Positions 7,514 through 16,900 of a stretch of 27,469 bases of DNA are shown one piece after another. How positions within the stretch are numbered: the stretch's first letter is position 1; the number at the start of each line of letters is the position of its first letter. The DNA is taken from assembly GCA_035299065.1 (NCBI GenBank), contig DATGXI010000107.1:1-27469 (forward strand). Reading direction: 5' to 3'. This DNA is from DASPJQ01 sp035299065. GTDB lineage: Bacteria; Bacteroidota; Bacteroidia; Flavobacteriales_D; UBA2798. The position numbers were made by a program, and so were the translations under genes. The notes beneath the pieces were generated by a model. The model had not been told where the DNA came from and ran no database searches. It was given only the letters and a program-made list of their open reading frames with translations.

Positions 7514-8398
7514 ATGGAAAATAAACCCAAGGAAAAAAACCGCTTTAGAAGGTGGGTAAGCAAGTTGCGCATACGTTACCGCTTTGTGGTGGTTGACGAT
7601 GCTACGTTTGATGAAAAATGGTCGGTACGTTTATCACCTATGTTTTTGATCCTTTTTTTTGGGCTTGGTGCCATTGTAATTGTATTGGTTACAACATTCA
7701 TTATTGCATGGACACCGCTGCGTGAGTACATACCGGGTTATCCTGATGGAACTGAAAGGCAGTCCATGATTGAAAACAAGGTGCAGCTTGATAAACTGGA
7801 ATCAAAATTAAACGAACAGGCATTTTACATTGAGCGTGTAAAGACCATTATCAACGGTGGGGTGGTTCCCGACAGCACACGTGAGTCAGATTCATTGGTA
7901 AAACCTTTGAATCCTGCTGAGTTGAAAAAAGCCAATAAGGAAGAAAAAGATTTTCGCAAAGAAGTTGAAGGTAAAGAAAACCGCTACAAAGAAACCCGGG
8001 ACCCTGCCGCCAGTACAAATTCAGGCGGGCTCGCCTATTTTTATGTTCCGGCAAATGGTGTAATCTCCCAATCGTTCAATCCTAAAAAAAACCATAACGG
8101 TGTTGACATTAGCACGGCAAAAGATGAACCGGTAAAAGCAGCCCTTGACGGAACCGTTGTTTTTGCCGGGTATACCAGTGAGGGTGGATATGAAATACAC
8201 TTACAGCATACAAGTGATATAGTGACCATTTATAAACACAATTCATATTTATTTGCCCAAACAGGGCAGCACATTCGCGCTGGTGAAACCATTGCGCTGA
8301 GCGGAAATACTGGCGAGAACTCAAAAGGAAACCACGTGCATTTTGAAATTTGGGATAATGGAATGGCGGTGGATCCTGAGGATTACGTGGGGTTTTGA
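7514..8398 (+). CDS. M23-family (LytM-like) membrane-anchored metallopeptidase
   Basis: M23 peptidases cut peptide cross-links of peptidoglycan in the cell envelope. The protein has 294 residues: a basic N-terminus (1-25), one membrane segment at about 41-66, a charged helical or coiled-coil linker (80-165), and a LytM domain (about 175-294). The zinc ligands are visible as HNGVD (His194, Asp198) and HVH (His274, His276), with His242 in YKHNS as the other catalytic His. GNTGENSKGNHVHFEIW is typical of the active-site end. All key residues are present, so the enzyme should be active. The ATG at 7514 follows a perfect -7 box. It is transcribed divergently from the PorW/SprE-like gene. The stop codon is inside the first unit of a heptamer repeat. 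Confidence 0.88.
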   Translation: MENKPKEKNRFRRWVSKLRIRYRFVVVDDATFDEKWSVRLSPMFLILFFGLGAIVIVLVTTFIIAWTPLREYIPGYPDGTERQSMIENKVQLDKLESKLNEQAFYIERVKTIINGGVVPDSTRESDSLVKPLNPAELKKANKEEKDFRKEVEGKENRYKETRDPAASTNSGGLAYFYVPANGVISQSFNPKKNHNGVDISTAKDEPVKAALDGTVVFAGYTSEGGYEIHLQHTSDIVTIYKHNSYLFAQTGQHIRAGETIALSGNTGENSKGNHVHFEIWDNGMAVDPEDYVGF

Positions 8399-8428
8399 TT
8401 CCTGATTCCTGATTCCTGATTCCTGATT
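8397..8428. repeat. Tandem heptamer GATTCCT, four copies plus a partial unit
   Basis: GATTCCT starts at 8397, 8404, 8411 and 8418, followed by GATT (8425-8428). All units are identical. The first unit overlaps the TGA stop of the M23 gene (8396-8398), so copy-number change would alter only the 3' untranslated region. The array is perfect and short, which suggests slippage. No gene was seen in the rest of 8429-8625. Confidence 0.9.
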
Positions 8429-8625
8429 TAAAAAAACTTCAAACCACACCTGTTATTGTTTACCTGAAGAATCGGATTTCCGAATTGCATTAACGAGATA
8501 ACGAATACAAATCCATTTTAAAGAATTTTTAACATGGTTTCGTTCATTTGAAAGAAATATCAATTTGCGTTAATGATACCTGCAATAACTACGAATTATG
8601 TACGGTTAATTATGAATTACAACCG

Positions 8626-10626
8626 TTAAACCCTTATCCCAATCACCAAAATATCGTCCAGCTGCTCCAGGTTTCCTTTCCACTTTTCAATGACTGCTTC
8701 CAGTTTTGTTTTTTGTTCACTCATACTTAACAAACGGTTGGCAAAAATCATTTCCTTGAATTGCCTGTACTTGAATTTTTTTCCTGACTCACCACCAAAT
8801 TGGTCAGCATATCCATCGGTAAATGTATATACCTGGTCGCCTTTTTGCAAAGCCACTTTATGTAAGGTATAGTCGTAACCGGTCCGCTCATTTTTTCCAA
8901 TCGGGTTCTTGTCGGGTTTTATTTCAATTACCTCGTGGTTGCGTACAATCAGCACAGGGTTATTGGCACAGGCCATTTCCAATTGCAGGTTATCAAAATC
9001 AAACCGGCAAAGCACTGCATCCATGCCATCACGGGTGTGTACAGCTTCGTCAGGATTTAATGATAAAACAATTTCCTGTTTCAGTTTGGTAAACACTTCA
9101 TTGGGTTGTATGATGTTGCCGTTCCTGGTAATTTCATTTAAAAAAGAAATACATAAGAGGCTCATGAATGCACCGGGAACACCATGACCGGTGCAATCGG
9201 CCGTACACATCATAAAATTACGTTTACCGTTTGTGTCAATAATTTCACTGGCCCAGTAAAAATCGCCACTTACAATGTCTTTTGGTTTGTAAAGTATAAA
9301 ATGATCGTTCAGTTGTTTTTTCAGGAATGTATCAGAAGCCAGCAGGGTGCGCTGGATACGCCTGGCATATTCAATGCTATCCAGAATTTCGGTGTTTTTT
9401 TGCTCAACAATTGATTTTTGAAGCGAAACTTCTTTGTAGGCTTTTTTCTTATGGATATTGCTTCTGTAAACAAAAAACAAGACAACAACTGCCGAAAGTA
9501 GAATTACAATAAGCACATTCCTGAACAAGCCGTTTCGCGCGTCATCAGCTGCTTGCTGGGCATCTTTTAGCTTTGATTGCGCAACCTGGGCCACCAACTG
9601 AGCCTCCTTTTCTTTGAGTTGCGAATTCTTTTTATCCATCTGGTATTTTGTTTCCAGCTCGTTAATTTGCTGCTGGTTTTCCATTTTATACAGCGAATCC
9701 TTTAACACAACACATTTATCAAGGTAAAAATACGCGCTGTCCATTTTACGCATGTCCTGAAATGCCTTTGCCATGGCTTTAAAAATGGTTACTTCGTTGG
9801 CATATGCTTTTAATTCTTTGTTTACCACAAGCGCTTTACGCAGGTACGGCAAACCTTCTTTTGATTTTCCGAGGTTAATAAGGGTGGTTCCGAGATTGAG
9901 GTATACGTTCGATAAAAAATATTTATCGTTCATTTTTTCAATGGTGGGTAAAACGCCCATGTACACGTCATACGCCTCACGGTCGCGTTTCAAGGAGTTT
10001 AAAATGGTTGCTTTGTTTATAATACAGGCCAGGGTTTCAAAATCGCGTTTTACCATGGTAAAACCTGAAATAGCTTTGTTCACGAATTCCAGGGCTTTGT
10101 CCAATTCACCCGTGTTGGAATAAACACTGCTTACGCCCATGTAGCCAAGACTAATGGTATAGTCAGCCTTCAGTAATTTTCCAAAACGTACAACGATGTT
10201 ATAATACTCAAGTGCTTTTGTGTTGTTGCCTTGCCCCAGGTACAAGTTACCCAATGCATTTGCTGCACGAGAGGCGCCTTTGTAATTTTTAGACGATTCG
10301 TACAAATTCATTCCCTCAATCAGATACTTAATGGCTGTTGTATAATCGCCAAGACTGTTATAGGCATTGCCCAGCATTACACTGGTTGAACCGCGAAATT
10401 TTTTGTTGTTTATTTTTTTTGCATATTCATACGCCTCTATGGCATAATCAATGCTTTTTTGATTGTCGCGGTTATTGTACTCGTTTGAAATGGCATCAAG
10501 AATAATAACCCGATTTGTGTCCTTTGCCTGTGGTAAAATTTTTAAAAGACTGTCAACATTTTGTGCACGAAGGTTTAAACCGGTTAAAACCAGGAGCGGT
10601 AGAATAAACTTTTTGAAATCCATCAT
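8626..10626 (-). CDS. TPR - transmembrane - SpoIIE/PP2C-type phosphatase
   Basis: A signalling Ser/Thr phosphatase of the SpoIIE/RsbU kind with a periplasmic TPR sensor region. From the ATG at 10626 (a second ATG is at 10623) it has 666 residues: signal peptide 1-22 (ends LRAQ), TPR repeats about 50-310, coiled coil 315-365, TM 370-388, a juxtamembrane helix with DSIEYARRIQR (416-426), and the phosphatase domain 440-666. Catalytic motifs are intact: SGDFYW (Asp455), ADCTGHGVPGAFMS (476-489), GMDAVLC, FTDGYADQ and the terminal DDILVIGI. It therefore should be active and probably acts on an anti-sigma-antagonist-type or other phosphoprotein, which is not in the window. It has its own -7 boxes and lies downstream of two paralogues that lack the phosphatase. 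Confidence 0.92.
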   Translation of the reverse strand: MMDFKKFILPLLVLTGLNLRAQNVDSLLKILPQAKDTNRVIILDAISNEYNNRDNQKSIDYAIEAYEYAKKINNKKFRGSTSVMLGNAYNSLGDYTTAIKYLIEGMNLYESSKNYKGASRAANALGNLYLGQGNNTKALEYYNIVVRFGKLLKADYTISLGYMGVSSVYSNTGELDKALEFVNKAISGFTMVKRDFETLACIINKATILNSLKRDREAYDVYMGVLPTIEKMNDKYFLSNVYLNLGTTLINLGKSKEGLPYLRKALVVNKELKAYANEVTIFKAMAKAFQDMRKMDSAYFYLDKCVVLKDSLYKMENQQQINELETKYQMDKKNSQLKEKEAQLVAQVAQSKLKDAQQAADDARNGLFRNVLIVILLSAVVVLFFVYRSNIHKKKAYKEVSLQKSIVEQKNTEILDSIEYARRIQRTLLASDTFLKKQLNDHFILYKPKDIVSGDFYWASEIIDTNGKRNFMMCTADCTGHGVPGAFMSLLCISFLNEITRNGNIIQPNEVFTKLKQEIVLSLNPDEAVHTRDGMDAVLCRFDFDNLQLEMACANNPVLIVRNHEVIEIKPDKNPIGKNERTGYDYTLHKVALQKGDQVYTFTDGYADQFGGESGKKFKYRQFKEMIFANRLLSMSEQKTKLEAVIEKWKGNLEQLDDILVIGIRV

Positions 10627-10950
10627 TCGGCTAAATGCAAGGGCAAATTTAGTCAAATATACACACGTGCTGTTACCTGTACGTTATTGGCCAAAAGGAT
10701 TGAGTGGCTTGACATTCAAACTTTAATCATTAGCTATACAATAGTAGCGTTGAATTGGCCGGCTAAATTACGGACATTAACAGGCAAGCAAAACCATTGC
10801 CTTATGCCTATGGGGCAAGCCCGGTTTTCCGGTATCAGCCTATTTCTGGTTGTACTTTACCTGGATTGCCACCCTGCAACAGCCTTCGTTGTTCATGCAT
10901 TGTTTAAAGCATTTTTTTTAAAATTATTAAGCCATGTGGCAATGCTTTGA
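10627..10950. other. 324-bp spacer between the phosphatase and the TPR gene: promoter boxes and an inverted repeat, no gene
   Basis: This stretch holds the -7 boxes of the phosphatase gene (10644-10661) and an inverted repeat just after the stop of the upstream TPR gene: AAAGCATT (10906-10913) with AATGCTTT (10941-10948), which also encloses GCC/GGC. There is no U tract, so it is only a possible terminator. I found no remnant of a SpoIIE domain (no GDFYW or GHG motif in any frame I read) and no credible ORF. Confidence 0.5.
10644..10661 (-). promoter_or_regulatory. Two perfect -7 boxes upstream of the SpoIIE-phosphatase gene
   Basis: On the minus strand TATATTTG (10661-10654) and TAAATTTG (10651-10644) both match TAnnTTTG exactly and lie 27 and 17 bp before the ATG at 10626. 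No clear TTG was found at -33 for either. They suggest that the phosphatase is transcribed separately from the TPR genes upstream. Confidence 0.45.
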
Positions 10951-12399
10951 TTACTGCCGGATGCGCAAACTTTTAATGATGTATTTTTCAGTTGGCAACT
11001 GGCTGCGCTGAATGCGCTTTGCGTAATGTATTGAATCCAGTATTTCTTTTTGTTTTGCCTCTATTATGTCCTTTTGCAAATTCATTTCCCGGGTTTGCAC
11101 TTCAATAACCTGTTTTTGTTTTTTGGCTGTGCGCAAATTCTGGAATATAAAAACCAGGAAGGCAAGTACACCTGCCAACACAAAACACACTACCCATATA
11201 ATGGTTTGCTGGTGCCTGCGTTCGGCTGCCATAAGCGCTTTTTCTTTTTCACGTTTTGCCTGTCGAGCCGTTTCTTCCCTGTCAAATTTATCCTGCATCT
11301 CGGCTTGCGCTGTTTCACGCACGTTTTGTTCATTCATTAAACTATCGCGGTATTTAACATACAATTTCTGATTTGCGAATGCATTTTTAAAATCGCGTTT
11401 CAGGCTATCAATCATGGCAAGTCTCCTGTATTGCTCAACCAACACGTTTTTTGCCCCAACTTGTTTTGCAAGCGTGGCGGCTTTTACGGTATACTCTTCT
11501 GCTTTTTTATATTCCTTCATCTCCATAAATAAAATAGCCATGTATCCATACCGAATGGACAATCCGCGGCTATTTGCATGCAATTTATCCAATTCAATTG
11601 CTTTTTCAAAATAGGCAAGTGCTTCCATACGGTTGCCTTCCCTGCGGCTTATGTTTCCCATATTGCCAAATATGATTGCCAGTGAATAGGTGTTATTTAT
11701 TTTTTCACACAACTTTATTCCTTCCAGGTAATATTTTTTTGCTTCCTGGTCATTTCCCAGGCATTCATATGTTGAACCAAGGTTGACTTTGGAAATTGAT
11801 TGCGAAAATTTATCGGTTGTTTTTGCAAGCAAGGCATCTGACTTGAGGTAATATTCCTTTGCCTTTCCACATTGATTCATGTTCAAATACACATTGGCAA
11901 TATTTCCATAATCCCTTGCAACCGCATCAGTACGCTTTAACGCTTCATTCATTTTTAATGCCTTAAACATGTATACAAGGGCTTTTGGAAGATCACCGTG
12001 ATCACGGTGAATAAACGAGATTACGCTGGTTACATCTGCCAAACCACGGGCATCGCCAATTTTTTTAAATGTCGCTTCTGCTGTGGTTGAAAACTCAAGG
12101 GCCGCAGCATATTCACCTGTACGGTAATAGAAGTTGGCTAAATTGTACCAGGCCCTTCCCATGCCTTTTTTCCAATTTAATTTTTTTGCAAGTGCTAATT
12201 CCTTGTTTGCATAAACAATACCCGAGTCAGGATAATAATACCCGGTGTTCCATGCCAGTGCATTCAAAACATTTACCTTGTTGGTATCTTCCTTTACCTT
12301 TTTTAATTCTATAAAAAGCGAATCCATATACGGATCGGCCTGCGCATTTACATGCACATGAAAAAGACTTGCACAAATTAAAACCAACAGCCATTTCAT
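10951..12399 (-). CDS. TPR - transmembrane - coiled-coil protein without an output domain (second of pair)
   Basis: The product has 482 residues and the same order of parts as the phosphatase at 8626-10626: signal peptide 1-20 (VNAQ end), TPR repeats about 45-345, a charged coiled coil 350-395 (AQAEMQDKFDREETARQ), TM 399-420, and a juxtamembrane helix with DSIHYAKRIQRSQLP (455-469). It ends 13 residues later, exactly where the SpoIIE domain should begin. In this family the helix normally leads into a SpoIIE phosphatase or a histidine kinase. The ATG at 12399 overlaps the stop of the upstream paralogue (ATGA, 4 bp), so the two are translationally coupled. It may work by hetero-oligomerisation with a full-length partner, which is an inference. 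The reading frame is intact and not obviously decayed. Confidence 0.85.
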   Translation of the reverse strand: MKWLLVLICASLFHVHVNAQADPYMDSLFIELKKVKEDTNKVNVLNALAWNTGYYYPDSGIVYANKELALAKKLNWKKGMGRAWYNLANFYYRTGEYAAALEFSTTAEATFKKIGDARGLADVTSVISFIHRDHGDLPKALVYMFKALKMNEALKRTDAVARDYGNIANVYLNMNQCGKAKEYYLKSDALLAKTTDKFSQSISKVNLGSTYECLGNDQEAKKYYLEGIKLCEKINNTYSLAIIFGNMGNISRREGNRMEALAYFEKAIELDKLHANSRGLSIRYGYMAILFMEMKEYKKAEEYTVKAATLAKQVGAKNVLVEQYRRLAMIDSLKRDFKNAFANQKLYVKYRDSLMNEQNVRETAQAEMQDKFDREETARQAKREKEKALMAAERRHQQTIIWVVCFVLAGVLAFLVFIFQNLRTAKKQKQVIEVQTREMNLQKDIIEAKQKEILDSIHYAKRIQRSQLPTEKYIIKSLRIRQ

Positions 12400-13856
12400 A
12401 CCTTACCGCCCTTTCTCAAATTATGCTGCACATATTTTTCACTCGGTAAAAGTGCGCGCTGTATGCGCCTGGCATAGTAAATGGAGTCCAGTAATTCCTT
12501 TTGCTTTTCCTCTACTATATGTTTTTGTTCCTGCACTTTGGTTTTTTGTACTTCAATAATGCTTTTTTGCCTACGGGTAAAGCGCAGATTCCTGAAAATA
12601 ACAATCACAAAAATTACGGCCAATACCAATACACACGATACCAGTATAAGCACCATCAATTGCCTTTTTTTTGCTACAGCAGCCAATGCCTTGTCTTTTT
12701 CACGTTTTGCGTTATCAGCCTGCATTTTTCGGTCAAACTTATCCTGCATTTCAGCCTGTGCCTGCTTGCGTGCTGTTTCTTCGCTGTACATGCTGTCACG
12801 GTAAACGGTATACCGTTTAAAATTTTCAAATGCACCATTGTAGTTATTCTGCATACTGTCCATTACAGCATTTCGCTTATAGTAGTTTGCAATACTTTCA
12901 ACATGGCCTATTTCCCGGGCAATATTCAACGACATTTCAAGGTGCTTTTGTGCCTGCACATATTTTTTTTGAGCCGTATACATTTCACCAATGTTACCAT
13001 AATTCACAGCCAGGCCGTGTTTGTTCCCAATGCGCTCGTTAATCACATTCGCTTTAAAAAAATAGGCCAGTGCTGTATCAATTTTACCCTGCAAGGCAAA
13101 AACACTTCCCATGTTCCCGGCAATGATTCCCATACCATAATCATCTTCCAATGCTTCGCAAATTTTATAGGATTCGTGGTAATAATCCAACGACCTTTCA
13201 TGGTTGTGCAAATTTTGTTCTACCACACCAATGTTTACAAGCATATAGGCCAACTGCCTTCTATCACCAAGGGCTTTTTGCATTTCATACGCCTTCTTGT
13301 AATAAATCAATGCTTTCCTGTAATTTCCCTGGTTTAAATAAACATTACCCAGGTTTCCATAATCTGATGAAATGTCCTTTTTATGTCCCAACCGTTCATC
13401 AATGGCCAATGCTTTTAGTAAGAAACGAATGGCCAGCGGGTGATTTCCCAGGTCGAGGTAAACATTGCCTATGCTGCCATACGCGTAGGCCCTGCCACGT
13501 TCATACTCCAGTTTGGAATAAATTCTTAATGCTTTGTTGTAATAATCAAGTGCAATTCCTGTTTCGCCTTTTTCATGGTAAAATCCGCCAATTCTGTACA
13601 GGGCATTTCCTTCGCCAAATTTCCAGTTTTTTTTGCGTGCAAGCTCCAGGGCTTGTTTTCCAAAATAAATAGCGGTGTCAGGATTTCCGTATGCCAATTC
13701 ACCTGCCAAAGTCATTAACCGGTTTACTTTGCCTGTGTCGGTTTTTGCTTTTTTAACCAGTTTATAAAGTGAGTCAATGTAACCGGCTTGCGAAAAGCCA
13801 TGAAAACATAACGTCATGAAAAGAAAAAATGCGCTTGTATGTTTACGTGTTAACAC
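12396..13856 (-). CDS. TPR - transmembrane - coiled-coil protein without an output domain (first of pair)
   Basis: A paralogue of the next gene. From a GTG at 13856 it has 486 residues: signal peptide 1-23 (LTRKHTSAFFLF ... GFSQ), TPR repeats about 40-350 with typical units such as YGNLGNVYLNQGNYRKAL, coiled coil 355-400, TM 401-421 and the helix DSIYYARRIQRALLPSEKY (457-475). It stops after a short basic tail. No ATG gives a proper signal peptide: 13889 is a TTG, and the ATG at 13817 would cut the signal in half, so the GTG is preferred. It follows the giant CHU_C protein by 47 bp (14 bp if TTG is used) and shares the likely operon. It has no phosphatase, kinase or DNA-binding domain. Confidence 0.82.
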   Translation of the reverse strand: MLTRKHTSAFFLFMTLCFHGFSQAGYIDSLYKLVKKAKTDTGKVNRLMTLAGELAYGNPDTAIYFGKQALELARKKNWKFGEGNALYRIGGFYHEKGETGIALDYYNKALRIYSKLEYERGRAYAYGSIGNVYLDLGNHPLAIRFLLKALAIDERLGHKKDISSDYGNLGNVYLNQGNYRKALIYYKKAYEMQKALGDRRQLAYMLVNIGVVEQNLHNHERSLDYYHESYKICEALEDDYGMGIIAGNMGSVFALQGKIDTALAYFFKANVINERIGNKHGLAVNYGNIGEMYTAQKKYVQAQKHLEMSLNIAREIGHVESIANYYKRNAVMDSMQNNYNGAFENFKRYTVYRDSMYSEETARKQAQAEMQDKFDRKMQADNAKREKDKALAAVAKKRQLMVLILVSCVLVLAVIFVIVIFRNLRFTRRQKSIIEVQKTKVQEQKHIVEEKQKELLDSIYYARRIQRALLPSEKYVQHNLRKGGKV

Positions 13857-13903
13857 AGTACAAACATAGGAATTTTCAGGAAAAAACAACAGTGCTAAGG
13901 AAC

Positions 13904-16900
13904 TTATCGGCTCAATTGGACATGGCCTTTGGCTTCACGTACTGTACCAACCTCGTTTTGTACAGTAGCTACATAAAAGTAAACGCCTTCCGAGGCTTTT
14001 TTACCGTCAGACCGTATACCATCCCAGGCGCCATACGGATCGGTGGTTGTAAACATTTCATTGCCCCAGCGGTTAAAAATGGTCATTTGCAAATTGGTTA
14101 CACCTTCACCCAGAATGTGGAATTCATCGTTAGTTCCATCTCCGTTAGGCGTAAATATATTTGGGAAAAGCATGTTGCAATCTTTATACACAATACGCAA
14201 ACTATCGGTTGTGGTACAAACACTGCCATTGCTGGCGGTTACCCAAACCACACCTTCAAGGTCAACAACTTCCTTGTGCGCTTCGTGGGTATTGTCATAC
14301 CATGTATAGGTTAGTGCCGTTGATAAATCAAATGTAAGAACCGCACCAGGACAAACGGCAGTGTCGGGACCCAGATCCACAACGGGATAATCGTGTACTG
14401 TTACAGTGAGTGACATGGAGTCGGTGCAGGTACTGTCACTTACAACCAGCGTATACAAACCGCCAACGTTAAAACCTGTGGTTAAAATGGTGTCAACAAA
14501 TTGCGTTGTGCTAAACCCATCGGGGCCATAAATTAAATTGGAAGTAAAATGATCGGCTGTTGCATTTAAATAAATGTTTTGTCCAACACATACATCGGGT
14601 GTAACAGCAAATGTTATAATGGGTAAAGGAATTACAATTAAACTAACCGTATCATACTGCTTACACCCGTTTGAATCGGTAACTTCCAATACCAAATCAC
14701 CATCCTGGCTAGCCAGCACATTGAGCGAAACCGTATTTCCGGGAAGCGAAGCCCCATTGGCAAAATGCCAGGTATAGCTGTATCCTGTTGCTGTTTGCGC
14801 AACAAATGTACCGTTGTCATCTTCGCAATAATTAAATGCGTTGCTGATAATGTTTGCTGTTGGCAGTCCCAAAACATCAACATCTATAAAGGCTGTATCG
14901 CTGGTACAGCCTGGTGCACTGCTATAATACATGGCATAAGTTCCGGTATCGCCCAGCGTAATGTCATTTACAAACGGGTCATCCAGTGTTGACGTAAATG
15001 AATTTGGTCCTGACCAGTACCAACCGTTAGCAACGGTTATGTCAGAAAACAAATGCAAATCATCGCCCAAACAATTGAATTCAAAAAACAGTTCAGGTAG
15101 TGAATCGTGCAGCATAACAATATCAACCGGCACAAAATCACCTTTACAACCTTCGGCATTTATAGCCTGCACAAAAAATACCGTGTCATTTGCCAAAACG
15201 GGGGTGGTAAAGGGTGAACCTGAACCCTGGAATGTTGTATCGCTGTTGTACCAATTATAACCAACGGCACCTGCAGCCGTAAGTGTGGCTGTATTGGTTG
15301 GACAAATAGAAACATCGCTTGCAAAAGCATCAGCAGGATATGGATCGGCTGTAACAGTTACACTGGCGTTATCATAACACCCGTTGTCCATTACGGTTAA
15401 CGTATACGTGCCTGGTTCGCTCACAAATAAAACCGTATCGTACACACCACCCGGTGACCATTCATATTCCATCATGAGCGGGTTTGCTGAAAGTTTAATG
15501 GTGTCGCCTTCACATAAAGTTAAATCAGACGCGGTAATAATGGCCTCAGGTGAAATTTCCAGCACGGATACTGTTCCCACTGTTGTTATTCCACACGAGG
15601 TAATGTTGCACATGTATGTTCCGCTGTTGCTAACCGTTTGTGTTGTTGAGCTACCTGACAAAGGCGATACCCAACTGATAACCGCTGCGGTTGACGTATA
15701 GGCTGTAATGGTAACCGATTCTCCCTCGCAAAACACATTACTTGGTTCAACCAGTACAAAAGGGGTTCCATACTCGTAAGTCTCTTCGGTATTGCTCACC
15801 ACTACGCATCCATTTGCATTGGTCATTACGCAATAATAAGTTCCCGGTGTGGCGGTTTCAATAACGTTGGTATGCGAAAGGCTGTCGGGGATTGGGCCGT
15901 ACCATTGATACGTGTCAAAACCAGGCGGCACAGCAAGTGTAACCGAATCCCCCGGGCAAACCAGGCCACTGGGAGGTGACATCATGATCATGGGTGAAGT
16001 CAAATCGGGAATAACAAAGTTGGCTGAGGCGGTTGCAGAACATCCGCTTACGGTGTCAATGGTACTCATGTTTACATATACAGTACCATTACCAGCTGTT
16101 GTGATGCTAGAATCTGCGCTGTTGTAAAATTCATAATCGGTGGTGCCGCTTACCGTAACCGTTTGTGCATTGCTATAAAATAGATGTGTAATGGTATCAT
16201 CAGGACAATTGTATGTACCCGGTGTAACCGTATAGGAAATACTTACAGTGGGCCAATAAGAAATATAAATAGAATCGTGCACCCAGTAATTGACCGTGTC
16301 TTCGGCACAATAATTTTGCAGGTTGGCGTGTATAACATGCCATGTATTTGGTACAATGAAAGGTGAAATGGAACAAAATACATACGATGTTGACGTTGGT
16401 GACAAAGGCGGAAGGGCTGGCTCAACCCACCATTTTACTGTTTTATACGGCATAATGGAACCCGTATAATAAATGGTATCGTTAAGTGTTACAGGAAGTG
16501 TTTTTATGTTACTGCAAAGTTTGATGGAATCAATGTCCTGTCCGAAAAACAACATAAACGGATGAAGGGTATCATCCAATGCAAAGGTGTCCATTTGAAC
16601 ATTAATGGAATTGGTTTTTGGGCAACCGTATTCATTGTAATTGGTAAACGTATATACGCCTGAACTGTATACCTGTATAACCGAATCATTGATTGCAGTG
16701 AAAGGATAGCTGCCGGTCCATCCACCAAAGCCACCGTACATCATTACATTGTTTACAGCAAGTGTAAGCGTATCGTTCCCGCACATTTTTATGGGTGTGG
16801 TAACGGGTGGTTTCATAATATTTATGCCCTCACTGTCGGTAATGAGCGGTATGGGCGTTGTTTCAAGGCTAATGTAAACCGAGTCGGTATTGCTGTAGCA

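Noticed and set aside
8602..8626. Hairpin ACGGTT ... AACCGT as terminator of the phosphatase gene
   Set aside because: The stem is six pairs with a 13-base loop, it overlaps the stop codon, and no U tract follows on the minus strand.
10951..12399. Second TPR gene as a pseudogene truncated from a phosphatase gene
   Set aside because: The frame is intact, its neighbour is shortened at the same point, the pair is translationally coupled, and no remnant of a phosphatase domain was found downstream.
12501..13337. 278-codon open frame on the plus strand
   Set aside because: It lies wholly antisense to the first TPR gene, and its Cys/Phe/His-rich composition is typical of the reverse of a Lys/Glu/Ala-rich gene. 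There is no family resemblance and no promoter.
13829..14314. 161-codon plus-strand frame across the end of the giant protein gene
   Set aside because: It is antisense to the CHU_C domain, which is clearly the real coding strand.
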